64,000 nucleotides of DNA from an uncultured Adlercreutzia sp. (GCA_910589165.1 CAJUSP010000002.1:1-64000), one strand, 5' to 3'. Counted from the stretch's first letter, positions 9,501 to 21,656 are shown. Notes: generated by a model not told the origin, from the sequence alone. Program-made: numbers and translations.

Positions 9501-11513
9501 GAGACCGATTCCTCGGGGTCGATCCGCGTTGAGTCCGCCGACGGGGACGTGTTCGACGCCGACTTCCTGCGCGGCGAGGACGGCGAGCCCGTGCGCGACG
9601 CGGACGGCGCCTACACGCTCGTCATCGACCCGACGGCCGTGGGGCGCGGCGACCTCCACGTCGTCCAAACGGCTAACGGCGCCTACACGGGCACGCACTG
9701 GGACATCGCCGTCACCGTGAAGCCGAACCCTGGTATCGCGCCGGTGCCCGCGGTGTCGAAGTCGGTCGAGAACCTGACGCACCCGCAGGGCCCCACGCAG
9801 CCCGGCGACCGCCTGCGCTACACCGTCACGGGCTCGAACTCCGCCGAGGGGTCGCTGTGGACGGACGTCGTGCTGACCGACGCGCTGCCGAAGTGCCTGG
9901 AACTAGACGCCTCGACCCTGCATCTGGAGAACGCCTGGGAAGGCATAGACGGCGCGCCCTCGGCAGGAGACGGCAAGACCGAGGGCACCTGGGCCCTCTC
10001 GGCCCCGGGCGCCGACGGCCGCCGCACGCTCTCGGTCGGCGCGGGCGCGGTGGCGGGCGGCTCCTCGGCCGTCCTCACCTTCGAGTGCACGGTCTCCGAG
10101 CCCGACTTCGCCTCGGCATCGGAGGGCGACCTCGACCTGGCCAACACCGCGGAGGCCGACGGCACGCGCCCCGACCCGGCCGACCCGGACAACCCCATGC
10201 CCGACCCCGACGACCCCGGGAAGCCTCTTCCGGTCGCGCCCTCCCCGACCGGTCCCGTCACTCCTCCCGGCGGCGACAAAGTGGCGCCGTCGGACCCCGA
10301 CGTGAGGGTGTCCAAGGCAGTCGAGAACATCACCAGCCCCGGAGCGAAGATGACGAAGGTGGGCGACACGCTGCGCTACGAGATCGTCCTGGAGAACAGG
10401 GGGGCCGCGTCCAGCTGCCTGCTCGGCGCCGTCGTGTCCGACCCGCTGCCCGCGGGCATCGAGCCCGTGGCGGGGACGATCAAGATGGCGCTGGCCGACG
10501 GGACCGAGATCGCCGTGCCCGACTCCGCCTACGATACCGCCAGCCGCACCGTCGCCGTGACCGCCGGCGACCTGTGGGGCGGCCAGAGGGTCGCCCTCAC
10601 GTTCGACGCCGTCGTCGGCGAGGCCGCGCTGGGCACCGAGGCGGCCAACGTGGCCGAGGCCCACGGCACCGTGCCCTCGGAGGAGCCCGGGGACGGCTCC
10701 CAGCCGCTGGACCCCGAGCCCGGGAGGCCCGCGCCCGTGCCACCCGAGGGCGACGGGCCCGTCGCGTCCTCCGATCCCGCGGTGCCTCCCGTGATCGTCG
10801 GCGACGACCCGGAGGAGGGCGACCTGTCGATCTCGAAGGATGCCGAGAACCTGACGCGCTCAGACGGCACCACCCGCGTGGGCGACACCGTGCGCTACAC
10901 CATCGTCCTCAAGAACGAGGGGCCGTCGACCTCCTGGATGGACGCCGCCATCCGAGACGACGTGCCGGAGGGGCTGGAGCCGATCGCGGGATCGATCAAG
11001 ATTGCTCTGCCCGACGGAACCGAGCTGGACGTCCCCGACGAGGCCTACGACCACCGCACCCGCGTGCTGGCCGTCGCGGCCGGCAGCCTCCACGGCGGGC
11101 AGGCCGTCACCCTCGCCTTCGACGCCCTCGTGACCGAGGCGGCGCTTACCGCCGACATCGGCAACACCGCGCTCGCCTACGGCCAGCCGCCCTCCGAGTG
11201 GGACCCCGACGGGGAGCACCCCGAGCCCGGAAGCCCGTTCACACCCGGCGAGGGCTGGGAGGAGTACGGCCGCACCCGCGAGGTCATCGAGTCCCCCGCG
11301 ACCTACCCGCCGGGAGTCACCGGCGACGGCGGCGTCCTCCCCGCCGAGGGCCCCGTGGACGACTCGGCCACCATCGCCAAGACCCGCCTCGCCCAGACCG
11401 GCGACGCCCTGGGCCGCCTGGCCGGCACCCTGGCAGGAGCCGCCGCCGGCTCGCTCCTCGTCGCCGGAGCCCTGGCCCTGGCGACCCGCCGCCGCGCGAG
11501 GGCCCCGAGGTAA
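6545..11513 (+). CDS. giant sortase-anchored surface protein, frameshifted at a C9 tract (OFF as read)
   Basis: The ATG at 6545 (SD AAGGAG at 6532-6537) opens a clear signal peptide: MSEKRRG, a hydrophobic core, then AAAFAD at residues 25-30. At codons 38-41 it runs into nine C residues (6657-6665) and stops at 6677-6679 after 44 residues. The next frame continues to 11513 for over 1,600 codons with no signal peptide of its own. With eight Cs the two frames fuse into a 1,655-residue secreted protein. Its regions in order: an acidic Ser/Glu linker; a Gly-rich beta-helix-like part with INGGxV and GIGGG motifs (near 7540-7910); Pro/Asp-rich spacers; three DUF11-type repeats (from about 9750, 10310 and 10820; VGDTLRYEIVL and VGDTVRYTIVL); and an LAQTGD sorting signal, hydrophobic segment and Arg-rich tail in the last 41 residues. 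It is likely an adhesin. Either a phase variant or a sequencing error explains the frame break. Confidence 0.85.
6657..6665 (+). other. C9 homopolymer, candidate phase-variation tract
   Basis: Nine consecutive Cs just after the signal-peptide codons. C9 gives a stop after 44 residues; C8 (or C11) would restore the 1,655-residue reading frame. I noticed no other run of nine identical bases inside a gene of this window. Confidence 0.8.
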
Positions 11514-11523
11514 CCCGGGCTGG

Positions 11524-11552
11524 GCGGAAGGGGCATGGCCCCTTCCCTACGG
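11524..11552. repeat. REP-like 29-bp palindrome, copy 2
   Basis: The same element in opposite orientation (GCGGAAGGGG ... CCCTACGG), 10 bp after the stop of the surface-protein gene. It may also act as a 3' hairpin. Confidence 0.75.
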
Positions 11553-11621
11553 AAGTAACCGAGGGTCGTCTATCAACAACTATTCCCTGGCCCGTAATCC
11601 TGATCACTCGGGCCGCATGAA

Positions 11622-11652
11622 AAGAAGCCGATCCTGACTGGATCGGCTTCTT
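11622..11652 (-). terminator. intrinsic terminator of thiI
   Basis: A 13-bp perfect stem (11622-11634 with 11640-11652, loop TGACT). On the minus strand the stem ends in CTTCTTTTC, so it fits the end of the mihF-gmk-rpoZ-thiI transcript. It may also stop plus-strand transcription from the surface-protein gene. Confidence 0.8.
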
Positions 11653-11683
11653 CGCTATTGGGGTTTAGTGCTCCCCGCTCTTC

Positions 11684-12889
11684 CTACTTCCTCGGCTTGT
11701 AGGCGGGACAGCGGTAGTCGTGGGGCTCGGCGGCGTCGGCGAGGGCCTGCACCCAGTCCGCGATGGGGAACTTCGCCTCGGCCTCGCGCACCTCGTCGAG
11801 CTTCGCGTGGGTCTCGGGGTTGCGCGGCATGAACAGCGTGCAGCAGTCCGGCGCGTCCATGGACGAGATGTCGAAGGTGCCCAGCTGCTGGGCCTGATCG
11901 ATGATCTCGAGCTTATCCGAGCCGATGAGCGGGCGCAGCACCGGCAACGTAACCGCATCGTTGGTGGCGGCGATGTTCTCAAGGGTCTGCGAGGCCACCT
12001 GCCCCAGGCTCTCGCCCGTCACCAGGGCCCCGGCGCGCTCGCGGCGCGCAATTTCCTCGGCAACCTTGAACATGAGGCGTCGGTACAGAATGACCCTCAG
12101 CGACGGCGGGCAGCCGATGGATATCTCGCGCTGGTAATCGCCGAAGGGCACCACGTACACCCGGGCGATGCAGCCGGTGCGCTCGAGCACATGGGCGATG
12201 TCGTCCACCAAGAACTCGGAGGTGTCGGCCGTCTGCGGGCGGCCGGAGAAATGCACGCCGATGGGCACCGCGCCGCGCCGCGCCATGCGCCACAGCGCCA
12301 CGGGCGAGTCGATGCCCGACGACAGCAGCGCCACCACGCGGCCCGAGGACCCTACGGGCAGGCCGCCGATGCCGCGGATGCTGCGGGCGTACACGTACAC
12401 CGCGTTCTGCACCACTTCCACGCCGACGGTAATGTCGGGATCCTTCATCTTCACGGCCTTGTCGGGGAACGCCTCACACAGCACCTCGCCGATATCGCGG
12501 TTCATCTGCATGGAGTCGATCTCGAAATCGGTGTGGTTGCGGCGCGCGGACACCTTGAAGCTCTCGAAGGCACCGGCATCGGTCAGGGCCGCCACGGCCG
12601 CCTGGCCCATGATAGCCATCTCGCGCTCGCATTTGAACCCGCAGGAGACGCGGGCGACGCCGGGCACGCCCAGAATGGCGTCGGCGCAGGCGTTGGCCTC
12701 GTCGTGGCCCGTTCCCTCGCGCAGAAACACGAGCAGGCGCCCGGAAATGCGATGGATCGTCACCACGGGGAAAGCGCCAAGAAGCGCCTCCAAATTCTTC
12801 TGGAGGCGCTTCTCGAATACTCCGCGATTCCTCCCCTTGAGCCCAATCTCATGGTAGTGGACAAGGATGATTCGCTGGAACTCTTCCAT
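11684..12889 (-). CDS. thiI: tRNA 4-thiouridine synthetase ThiI (no rhodanese domain)
   Basis: Adenylates and thiolates U8 of tRNA; in some bacteria it also supplies sulfur for thiazole synthesis. The protein is 401 residues: an N-terminal ferredoxin-like and THUMP region (about 1-165; IILVHYHEIGLKGRNR), then a PP-loop ATPase domain with LLSSGIDSPVALW near 180. It ends soon after the catalytic domain, about 80 residues short of E. coli ThiI, so the C-terminal rhodanese domain with its persulfide cysteine is missing, as in many Gram-positives. A separate cysteine desulfurase or persulfide donor would be needed. Its ATG overlaps the rpoZ stop by one base (TAATG), so it is coupled to that operon. 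Confidence 0.95.
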   Translation of the reverse strand: MEEFQRIILVHYHEIGLKGRNRGVFEKRLQKNLEALLGAFPVVTIHRISGRLLVFLREGTGHDEANACADAILGVPGVARVSCGFKCEREMAIMGQAAVAALTDAGAFESFKVSARRNHTDFEIDSMQMNRDIGEVLCEAFPDKAVKMKDPDITVGVEVVQNAVYVYARSIRGIGGLPVGSSGRVVALLSSGIDSPVALWRMARRGAVPIGVHFSGRPQTADTSEFLVDDIAHVLERTGCIARVYVVPFGDYQREISIGCPPSLRVILYRRLMFKVAEEIARRERAGALVTGESLGQVASQTLENIAATNDAVTLPVLRPLIGSDKLEIIDQAQQLGTFDISSMDAPDCCTLFMPRNPETHAKLDEVREAEAKFPIADWVQALADAAEPHDYRCPAYKPRK

Positions 12890-13149
12890 TAGTGGTAGCT
12901 GACGTCGATGGACTCGGGATCGTAGCTTACCTCACCGCGGGCGATCTCGTTGAAGGCCATGGACAGCGGCTTGGTGTCGGCGGCGCGGGCGATTTCCACG
13001 GCCGTCTGCAGCTGGATGGCGCGGTCGCGCTGGCCGCGCATCATGTCGTTGATGTCGTGGGCGCGCTTGGAAGCGAGGGCGCACAGCAGGAAACGGTCGT
13101 TGTCAGTGCGATCGAGCAGCACGTCGATCTTCGGTTCGATAATGCTCAT
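12889..13149 (-). CDS. rpoZ: RNA polymerase subunit omega
   Basis: An 86-residue omega subunit that assists assembly of beta-prime into RNA polymerase. The conserved DNDRFLLCALASKRAHDIN block (about 16-34) corresponds to the family's YxLVxxxxKRAxxI core, and the acidic tail is typical. It lies 15 bp after gmk, the conserved actinobacterial gmk-rpoZ order, and its stop overlaps the thiI start. Confidence 0.93.
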   Translation of the reverse strand: MSIIEPKIDVLLDRTDNDRFLLCALASKRAHDINDMMRGQRDRAIQLQTAVEIARAADTKPLSMAFNEIARGEVSYDPESIDVSYH

Positions 13150-13164
13150 GGGGCAAAAATCCTC

Positions 13165-13728
13165 TTACTGTTCGGCAACTTCGTTGATGTAGGCGACGAG
13201 CTGGCGGGTCGCCTCGTCCAAATCGTCGTTCACAAGCCGATAATCATACTCCATTTTGTGGGAAAGTTCCACCAGAGCCGCGCTCATGCGCATTTCCACC
13301 ACGTCATCGGTCTCGGTGCCGCGGCCGCGCAGGCGCCGCTCGAGCTCCTCGAGCGAGGGGGGCTCGATGAACACCAGGTGCGCCTCGGGCATCTTCGCGC
13401 GCACCTGCAGCGCGCCCTGCACCTCGATTTCCAGGATGACCTGGCGCCCGGCCGCCATCTCGCGCTCTACCGAGGCGCGGGGCGTGCCGTAGCAGTTCTC
13501 GGAATAGGTGGCCCATTCCAGAAAGCCGCCCTCGTCGGCCAGGGAGAGGAACTCCTCTTTCGTGAGGAAATAATAGCTAACGCCCTCCTCCTCTCCGGGA
13601 CGAGGGCGTCGCGTTGTCGCCGAGACGGAAAGCCACGCATCGGGCACCTCCTTCAGCACGCGCGCAATGAGTGTTCCCTTGCCGGTGCCCGAAGGCCCGC
13701 TGATGACGAAGAGGTTTCCCGTTCTCAT
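13165..13728 (-). CDS. gmk: guanylate kinase
   Basis: Phosphorylates GMP to GDP with ATP. The 187 residues match the family length. The P-loop GPSGTGKGTL is at about 10-19. The GMP-binding segment (SVSATTRRPRPGEEEGVSYYFLT with TKEEF) and the lid region RLRGRGTETDD follow. ATG at 13728 encodes MRTGNLFVISG. The gene lies between mihF (21 bp) and rpoZ (15 bp) in one operon and connects nucleotide synthesis to the adjacent pyrimidine genes. Confidence 0.97.
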   Translation of the reverse strand: MRTGNLFVISGPSGTGKGTLIARVLKEVPDAWLSVSATTRRPRPGEEEGVSYYFLTKEEFLSLADEGGFLEWATYSENCYGTPRASVEREMAAGRQVILEIEVQGALQVRAKMPEAHLVFIEPPSLEELERRLRGRGTETDDVVEMRMSAALVELSHKMEYDYRLVNDDLDEATRQLVAYINEVAEQ

Positions 13729-13749
13729 GAATTCCTTTGCCGTCGGTTC

Positions 13750-14061
13750 CTACTTGTTGAGTCGGGCGAGCAGCGCCTCGCGCTGGCGCTCGCCGATGCC
13801 GCGGATGCGGCGGGACTCGGCGATCTGCAGCTCGCGCATGATGCGCTCGGCCTTGGCCTTGCCGTAGCCGGGCAGCGTCTCAATGAGCGTGGAGATCTTC
13901 ATGCGGCCCACGACGGGATCCTCGCGCATGTCGAGCACCTGGGCTACAGTGAGCTTGCCGGTCTTAAGCTCCTCGCGCACCTCGGCGCGCTTGATACGGG
14001 CGGCCTTCGCCTTCTCGAGGGCCGCGGCACGATCTTCCGGGCTGAGTTGGGGAATTGCCAT
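13750..14061 (-). CDS. mihF: actinobacterial integration host factor (mIHF)
   Basis: A 103-residue nucleoid-associated DNA-binding protein of the actinobacterial IHF type, unrelated to the HU-like IHF of Proteobacteria. The N-terminal helix ALEKAKAARIKRAEVREEL and the helix-two-turn-helix core (VGRMKISTLIETLPGYGKAKA) with the basic C-terminus RRIRGIGERQREALL match it. The start has GGAAGGAG upstream. The gene has its own extended -10 promoter in the 140-bp gap after pyrF and is first in mihF-gmk-rpoZ-thiI. Confidence 0.93.
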   Translation of the reverse strand: MAIPQLSPEDRAAALEKAKAARIKRAEVREELKTGKLTVAQVLDMREDPVVGRMKISTLIETLPGYGKAKAERIMRELQIAESRRIRGIGERQREALLARLNK

Positions 14062-14094
14062 GATTCTGTTCTCCTTCCAGTTCGGGCTGTGGAA

Positions 14095-14122
14095 ATAGTA
14101 CCATGCAACGCTGACAAAACAA
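14095..14122 (-). promoter_or_regulatory. promoter of mihF-gmk-rpoZ-thiI
   Basis: On the minus strand: TTGTTT, 16 bp, then TGG-TACTAT (extended -10, hexamer 14095-14100). It lies about 34 bp before the mihF ATG. The rest of the gap to pyrF (14123-14201) is AT-rich and holds only a small GCCCT/AGGGC hairpin. Confidence 0.65.
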
Positions 14123-14201
14123 CACGCAATTTACGCCAGATCAATAATTGCGGCAAATTTACCCAATTTATGGCCCTTACGCAGGGCGTTTTTGACATAG
14201 A

Positions 14202-14942
14202 TCAGGCTTGATCGCACTCCAATTCGCGTGCGATGGCGTCGAAAGCGGCCACCGGGTCGTCGGCCTCGGTGATAGGGCGGCCCACCACGATGTGGGACGC
14301 GCCGGCCGCAAAGGCCTGGGCCGGAGTGGCCACGCGGCTCTGGTCGCCCAGGGCGGCGCCGGCCGGGCGCACGCCGGGGGTGACGATGTAGGCATCCGGC
14401 CCCAGAAGCTCGCGCAGGCCCGCAGCCTCTTGAGGCGACGCCACCACGCCCGAGATGCCGGCGGTCTTCGCCTGCCTCGCCAGGGCGAGCACCTGCTCGG
14501 GCAGGGGGCGCACTACGCCGGTTTCCGCCAGAGCCTCGGGGCTCATGGAGGTGAGTACGGTGATGCCGAGGGTGGCAGGCACTTCCCCGCCGTATTCCGC
14601 CGCGCCGGCCTCGGCGCCGCGCTGGGCCGCCTCCATCATGGCGCGGCCGCCCACGGTGTGCATGGTGATCATGTCGGCCCCGCTGGCCGCCGCCGAGCGG
14701 GCGGCACCCTCCACCTGGTGCGGAATGTCGTGGAACTTCAAATCGAGGAACACCTTGAAGCCGCGGCGCTTGAACATCTTCACGATGGCCGGGCCCTCGG
14801 CGTAGTAGAGCGTCATGCCGATCTTCAGCCACTGGGCGCGGCCGGCCAGCTTGTCGGCCAGCGCGATGGCCTCCCAGGCGTCGCAGTCGAGCGCGACGAT
14901 GACGCGGTCTTTCGCGGGAATGGAATCGAATGCGGTTAGCAC
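14202..14942 (-). CDS. pyrF: orotidine 5'-phosphate decarboxylase
   Basis: Last step of de novo UMP synthesis: decarboxylates OMP. From the GTG at 14942 it has 246 residues, the length of the short bacterial class. Catalytic DLKFHDIP (D-x-K-x-x-D) lies near residues 61-68; VTPGVRP and HIVVGRPIT form the phosphate-binding end. I chose the GTG because GGAGG lies 6 nt upstream; it overlaps the last codons of pyrD. A longer reading upstream is the antisense-like shadow of pyrD. It is the last gene of the carA-to-pyrF run. Confidence 0.95.
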   Translation of the reverse strand: MLTAFDSIPAKDRVIVALDCDAWEAIALADKLAGRAQWLKIGMTLYYAEGPAIVKMFKRRGFKVFLDLKFHDIPHQVEGAARSAAASGADMITMHTVGGRAMMEAAQRGAEAGAAEYGGEVPATLGITVLTSMSPEALAETGVVRPLPEQVLALARQAKTAGISGVVASPQEAAGLRELLGPDAYIVTPGVRPAGAALGDQSRVATPAQAFAAGASHIVVGRPITEADDPVAAFDAIARELECDQA

Positions 14943-15868
14943 TGCAGTCCTCCGATCAGCTCGTTGACGTCGGCCACGCCCTGGGCCTCGCAGTAGTCGA
15001 TGATGCCGTTCACCACATCCACCGTGGCGGTGGGGTTCACGAAGTTCGCCGTGCCCACGGCCACCGCCGTGGCGCCGGCGAGCATGAATTCCACGGCATC
15101 CTCGCCCGTGGAAATGCCGCCCATGCCAAGGATGGGCACCTTCACAGCACCGGCGCACTGCCACACCATGCGCAGAGCCACGGGCTTCACCGCCGGCCCC
15201 GAGAAGCCGCCCACCACGCGAGCCAGCTTCGGCTTGCGCGTGCGAGCGTCCACCGCCATGCCGAGCAGCGTGTTGATGAGCGAGATGGCATCGGCACCTG
15301 CCGCCTCGGCGGCGCGCGCGATTTCCGCGACGTCGGTGACGTTGGGGGTGAGCTTCACGATGAGCGGGCGCTTCGTGGCGGCGCGGCACATCCCTACTAC
15401 TTTCTCCACGCTGGGAACGTGGCAGCCCATGGTCATGCCGCCGGCATCCACGTTGGGGCACGAGATGTTCACCTCGTAGGCATCCACCGGCGCCTCTTCC
15501 AAAGCCTCGATGACCTGCACGTACTCGTCGAAGCTGTGGCCCGACACGTTCACAATGGTGGTGGCGCCGATGCTCTGCAGCCAGGGCAGCTCGTCGTCCT
15601 TCAGATGCTGCACGCCGGGGTTCTGCAGGCCGATGGAGTTCAGCATGCCCGAAGCGGTCTCGGCGATGCGGGGGCTCGCGTTGCCCTCCCAGCCGTTAAG
15701 CGAGACGCCCTTGGTGGTAACGGCGCCGAGGGAGGCCACATCGACGAAATCGTTATACTCGCGGCCGGCGCCGAAGGTGCCCGAGGCCACGGTGACGGGG
15801 TTCTTCATGGCCAGGCCGCCCAGGTTGACGGCCAGGTTCACGTTGGTTGCTTTCGGAGAGATGCTCAT
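14936..15868 (-). CDS. pyrD: dihydroorotate dehydrogenase, class 1B catalytic subunit
   Basis: Oxidises dihydroorotate to orotate with FMN and passes electrons to PyrK. The 310-residue TIM-barrel protein has the class 1 catalytic cysteine in NISCPN, the FMN-binding GTFGAGREY and KGVSLNGWEGN segments, and the C-terminal GMGGISTGEDAVEFMLAGA phosphate site. A pyrK gene directly upstream (10 bp) marks it as the NAD-linked 1B type, soluble rather than quinone-linked. The SD AGGAGG precedes the ATG. Confidence 0.96.
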   Translation of the reverse strand: MSISPKATNVNLAVNLGGLAMKNPVTVASGTFGAGREYNDFVDVASLGAVTTKGVSLNGWEGNASPRIAETASGMLNSIGLQNPGVQHLKDDELPWLQSIGATTIVNVSGHSFDEYVQVIEALEEAPVDAYEVNISCPNVDAGGMTMGCHVPSVEKVVGMCRAATKRPLIVKLTPNVTDVAEIARAAEAAGADAISLINTLLGMAVDARTRKPKLARVVGGFSGPAVKPVALRMVWQCAGAVKVPILGMGGISTGEDAVEFMLAGATAVAVGTANFVNPTATVDVVNGIIDYCEAQGVADVNELIGGLQC

Positions 15869-15877
15869 GGGTGCCTC

Positions 15878-16672
15878 CTACCAGACCACAGACGTCGAGG
15901 GGAACACAGGACCGTCCACGCAGGCGCGCTTCTTTCCATCCACGGTGTCGACCACACAGGACAGGCAGGCGCCCACGCCGCAGGCCATGCGACGCTCGAG
16001 CGACACCTCGCAGAAGACGCCGGCCTCCTCGGCCATGGAGGCCACGAGCCGCATAAGGGGCTCGGGCCCGCAGCAGGCCACGTAGTCGAAGTAGTTGCCC
16101 GACTCGGCCGCCTCGGAAAGCGCCGCCTCCACGAGCGGCGTGCAGAACCCGGCATGGCCGTAGGTGCCGTCGTCGGTGGAGCAGGCGGGGCAGGTGCCGA
16201 GCACGCCCTCGTAGCGCTCGCGGGCCACCAGGGCGTCAACGGTAGAGGCACCGAGCACCGCGTGCACCTCAACCCCGCGCTCGGTGAGATCCTCGATAAG
16301 CGGGAACAGCGGCGCGCTTCCTACGCCACCGGCCACCACGAGCGCCCGCTTGGCGCCCTCGGGCACCTCCCAGCCGCGGCCCACCGGGCCGATGAGCTCC
16401 ACGGCCTCGCCGGGCACAAGCTGGGTCATGCGGTCGGTGCCGTAGCCGAGCACCTGATACATCATGTCCACGGTGCCGGCCTCTTTGTCGGCCGCGTAGA
16501 TGCCGAGCGGCCGGCGCAGGATGTGGTCGTCCATACCGGGAATGCGCACGTGCACGAACTGCCCGGGCCGCGCGTCGGCCGCGATGCGCGGCGCCTCGAC
16601 GGTCATAAGCCAGATGTTGCACCCCATTTCCTCATTCACCAGAATGGGCGCGCTCTCGTTGTAAAGCGTCAT
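15878..16672 (-). CDS. pyrK: dihydroorotate dehydrogenase electron-transfer subunit
   Basis: The 264-residue FAD and [2Fe-2S] partner of class 1B PyrD, which passes electrons to NAD+. FAD-binding HILRRPLGIY, the NAD-binding GGVGSAPLFPL region, and a C-terminal cysteine cluster (CGVGACLSCVVDT then RACVDGPVF) are all visible. The order pyrK-pyrD-pyrF is canonical. The gene stands 258 bp after carB, a gap that holds a large hairpin element. Confidence 0.95.
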   Translation of the reverse strand: MTLYNESAPILVNEEMGCNIWLMTVEAPRIAADARPGQFVHVRIPGMDDHILRRPLGIYAADKEAGTVDMMYQVLGYGTDRMTQLVPGEAVELIGPVGRGWEVPEGAKRALVVAGGVGSAPLFPLIEDLTERGVEVHAVLGASTVDALVARERYEGVLGTCPACSTDDGTYGHAGFCTPLVEAALSEAAESGNYFDYVACCGPEPLMRLVASMAEEAGVFCEVSLERRMACGVGACLSCVVDTVDGKKRACVDGPVFPSTSVVW

Positions 16673-16798
16673 AGGCTCTCCCGTCGCTCGTCGTATAAGC
16701 TGCCGCCCATTCTACCCTATGTCCCAGCAAGAGTTGAGCACAGAGGGATACGAGCCCGTTATAAGCGAGCGGACGCATCTCAACCATGGTTGAGGTCA

Positions 16799-16910
16799 GC
16801 GGGGTTCCGGATGCCCTGACCGAGCGAGTTCCGCAGCGACGGGAAGTGTCCAGTGGACACTTCCCCAAAGCGAGGACTGTCTGAGCGAATCAGGGTATCC
16901 GGAACCCCGC
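16799..16910. repeat. nested hairpin element, family B copy 1
   Basis: Outer arms 16799-16819 and 16890-16910 pair over 21 bp with one G-U. The inner perfect 11-bp hairpin (16841-16851 with 16855-16865) has loop AGT. The two internal segments, 22 bp (16819-16840) and 25 bp (16866-16890), recur exactly in reverse complement at 32571-32642. It fills the carB-pyrK gap. Confidence 0.8.
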
Positions 16911-16930
16911 CCCCGGGGAGCCGCAACCAG

Positions 16931-20152
<3,222 letters not shown>

Positions 20153-21511
20153 TTACGCCACCTTCCCTTCGGTTGCCGCCGCCCCTGCGTCGGCGAAGCT
20201 CCAGCCGTCGAGGCGGTCGGCGGCGATATCGATGTCCAGGTAGTCGGCGTCGCCGGCCATGAGCCGCGCGAACGCCGTGAACAGGTAGTGGGCGTCGGTG
20301 GGGCCGGGCGCCGCCTCGGGGTGGTACTGCACGCTGAAGGCGGGGATGTCCAGGAAGGCGAAGCCCTCGGCGGTGCCGTCGTCGAGGTTCACATGGGTGA
20401 GACGTATACGGCCGAAGCGCTCGTTGTCCACCACGGGCGCGATGCCGCGCCGGGCCCAGGCGCGCAGGTCCTCCTCATGATTGTCGAAGCCGCCGGAAAG
20501 TTCCGGCACGAGGGCCCCCAGGCTTTGGAAGCGGGGGCAGAAGCCGTGGTTCTGGGCCGTCACCTCTACACGTCCCGTGAGCAGGTTCTGTACCGGGTGG
20601 TTACCACCGTGGTGGCCGAACTTCAGCTTCTCTATCTCGCCACCGGCGGCCTTGGCCATCATCTGGTGCCCCAGGCAGATGCCGAACACCGGCACCTTCC
20701 CGAGGATCTTCCCCACCTGCTCGTAGGTCTCCCCCACCGCGTCCGGGTCGCCCGGGCCGTTCGAGAAGAACACCCCGTCGGGGTTCATGGAAAGCACCGT
20801 CTCGGCCGGCGTGTTCCAGGGCACCGTGGTGATGGAGCAGCCGCTGCGCGCCAGATCGCGCAGGATGGAGCGCTTCGCGCCGCAGTCGTACACCACCACC
20901 GTGCGCCGCGCCGGGCGCGGCTCGGCCAGCCCGAAGAGCCTCGTGGGAACCGAGGTGCCCAGGCGGCGAATACCCGAGCAGGACACCTCGCGCGCCAGGT
21001 TCACGCCCACCAAGTCGGGCGAGGTGCGCACCTTCTCGAGGAACGCGGCCGCGTCCTCGCCGGTGGTGATGATGCCGGCGCGCTGGGCGCCGTGGTCGCG
21101 GATGTGGCGCACCAGGGCGCGGGTATCGATGCCCTCGACGGCGACGACGCCCTCGCGGATCAAATAGTCACCGAGTGCCTCCTGCGAGCGCCAGCTGGAA
21201 GGCGTCGCGCACATATCGCGCACCACGAGCCCGCGCAGAGCCGGGTGCTCGGCCTGGGCGTCTTCCAGGTTCACGCCGTAGTTGCCCACCTGCGGGTAGG
21301 TGAGCACGACGATCTGCCCCGCATAGGAGGGGTCGGTGACAATTTCCAGGTAGCCCTCCATAGAGGTGTTGAAGCATATCTCGCCGAAGGCCTCCCCCTC
21401 GGCGCCGCAGGCCACACCCTCGAACACCGTGCCGTCCTCCAGCGCGAGCAGCGCGCGCCTAGCCGGCGGCTTCGATGTGTTCGCCAGCAGATAATCCGAG
21501 ACCTTGCTCAT
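20153..21511 (-). CDS. carA: carbamoyl-phosphate synthase small subunit
   Basis: Glutamine amidotransferase subunit that hydrolyses glutamine to feed CarB. From the ATG at 21511 (MSKVSDYLLANT) it has 452 residues, longer than the usual ~380, because of an N-terminal leader, a long central segment and a ~30-residue tail. The N-terminal domain is at about 25-160. The class I amidotransferase domain has the nucleophile cysteine in FGICLGHQMM and the His/Glu in VQYHPEA. AAAGGA 7 nt upstream supports this start over one 30 nt earlier. A PyrR-type leader with terminator lies just upstream. Confidence 0.95.
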   Translation of the reverse strand: MSKVSDYLLANTSKPPARRALLALEDGTVFEGVACGAEGEAFGEICFNTSMEGYLEIVTDPSYAGQIVVLTYPQVGNYGVNLEDAQAEHPALRGLVVRDMCATPSSWRSQEALGDYLIREGVVAVEGIDTRALVRHIRDHGAQRAGIITTGEDAAAFLEKVRTSPDLVGVNLAREVSCSGIRRLGTSVPTRLFGLAEPRPARRTVVVYDCGAKRSILRDLARSGCSITTVPWNTPAETVLSMNPDGVFFSNGPGDPDAVGETYEQVGKILGKVPVFGICLGHQMMAKAAGGEIEKLKFGHHGGNHPVQNLLTGRVEVTAQNHGFCPRFQSLGALVPELSGGFDNHEEDLRAWARRGIAPVVDNERFGRIRLTHVNLDDGTAEGFAFLDIPAFSVQYHPEAAPGPTDAHYLFTAFARLMAGDADYLDIDIAADRLDGWSFADAGAAATEGKVA

Positions 21512-21547
21512 AAGCCCGTCCTTTCCGGCGGCGCTGCCCAAGGCCCT

Positions 21548-21656
21548 AAAAAAGAACTCCCGCCCGAAAGCAGGAGATCGCGAAGGCAGGTATTCCCTTG
21601 AAAGCGCACCTTGTCGGTCTCTCCGTACCGTCTCTTAAAGGTCGCTTTTGATCATA
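21548..21656 (-). promoter_or_regulatory. PyrR-binding attenuator leader of carA operon
   Basis: Minus-strand order: -10 TATGAT (21651-21656); a stem AAAGCG/CGCTTT (21643-21648 with 21601-21606) presenting the PyrR-site-like sequence ACGGAGAGACCGACAAGG (within 21608-21629); then an intrinsic terminator (21557-21563 with 21570-21576) with a six-T tail. The loop matches the known PyrR consensus CCAGAGAGGCUNNCAAGG. Binding by PyrR with UMP would favour termination before carA. Confidence 0.8.

Noticed and set aside
9857..11620. 587-codon Arg-rich frame overlapping the surface-protein gene
   Set aside because: Same-strand shadow of the Gly/Asp/Pro-rich repeat region; no family and extreme Arg content.
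14171..14195. Terminator after pyrF at GCCCT/AGGGC
   Set aside because: Only five base pairs, and the T-run is on the plus-strand side, where no gene ends.
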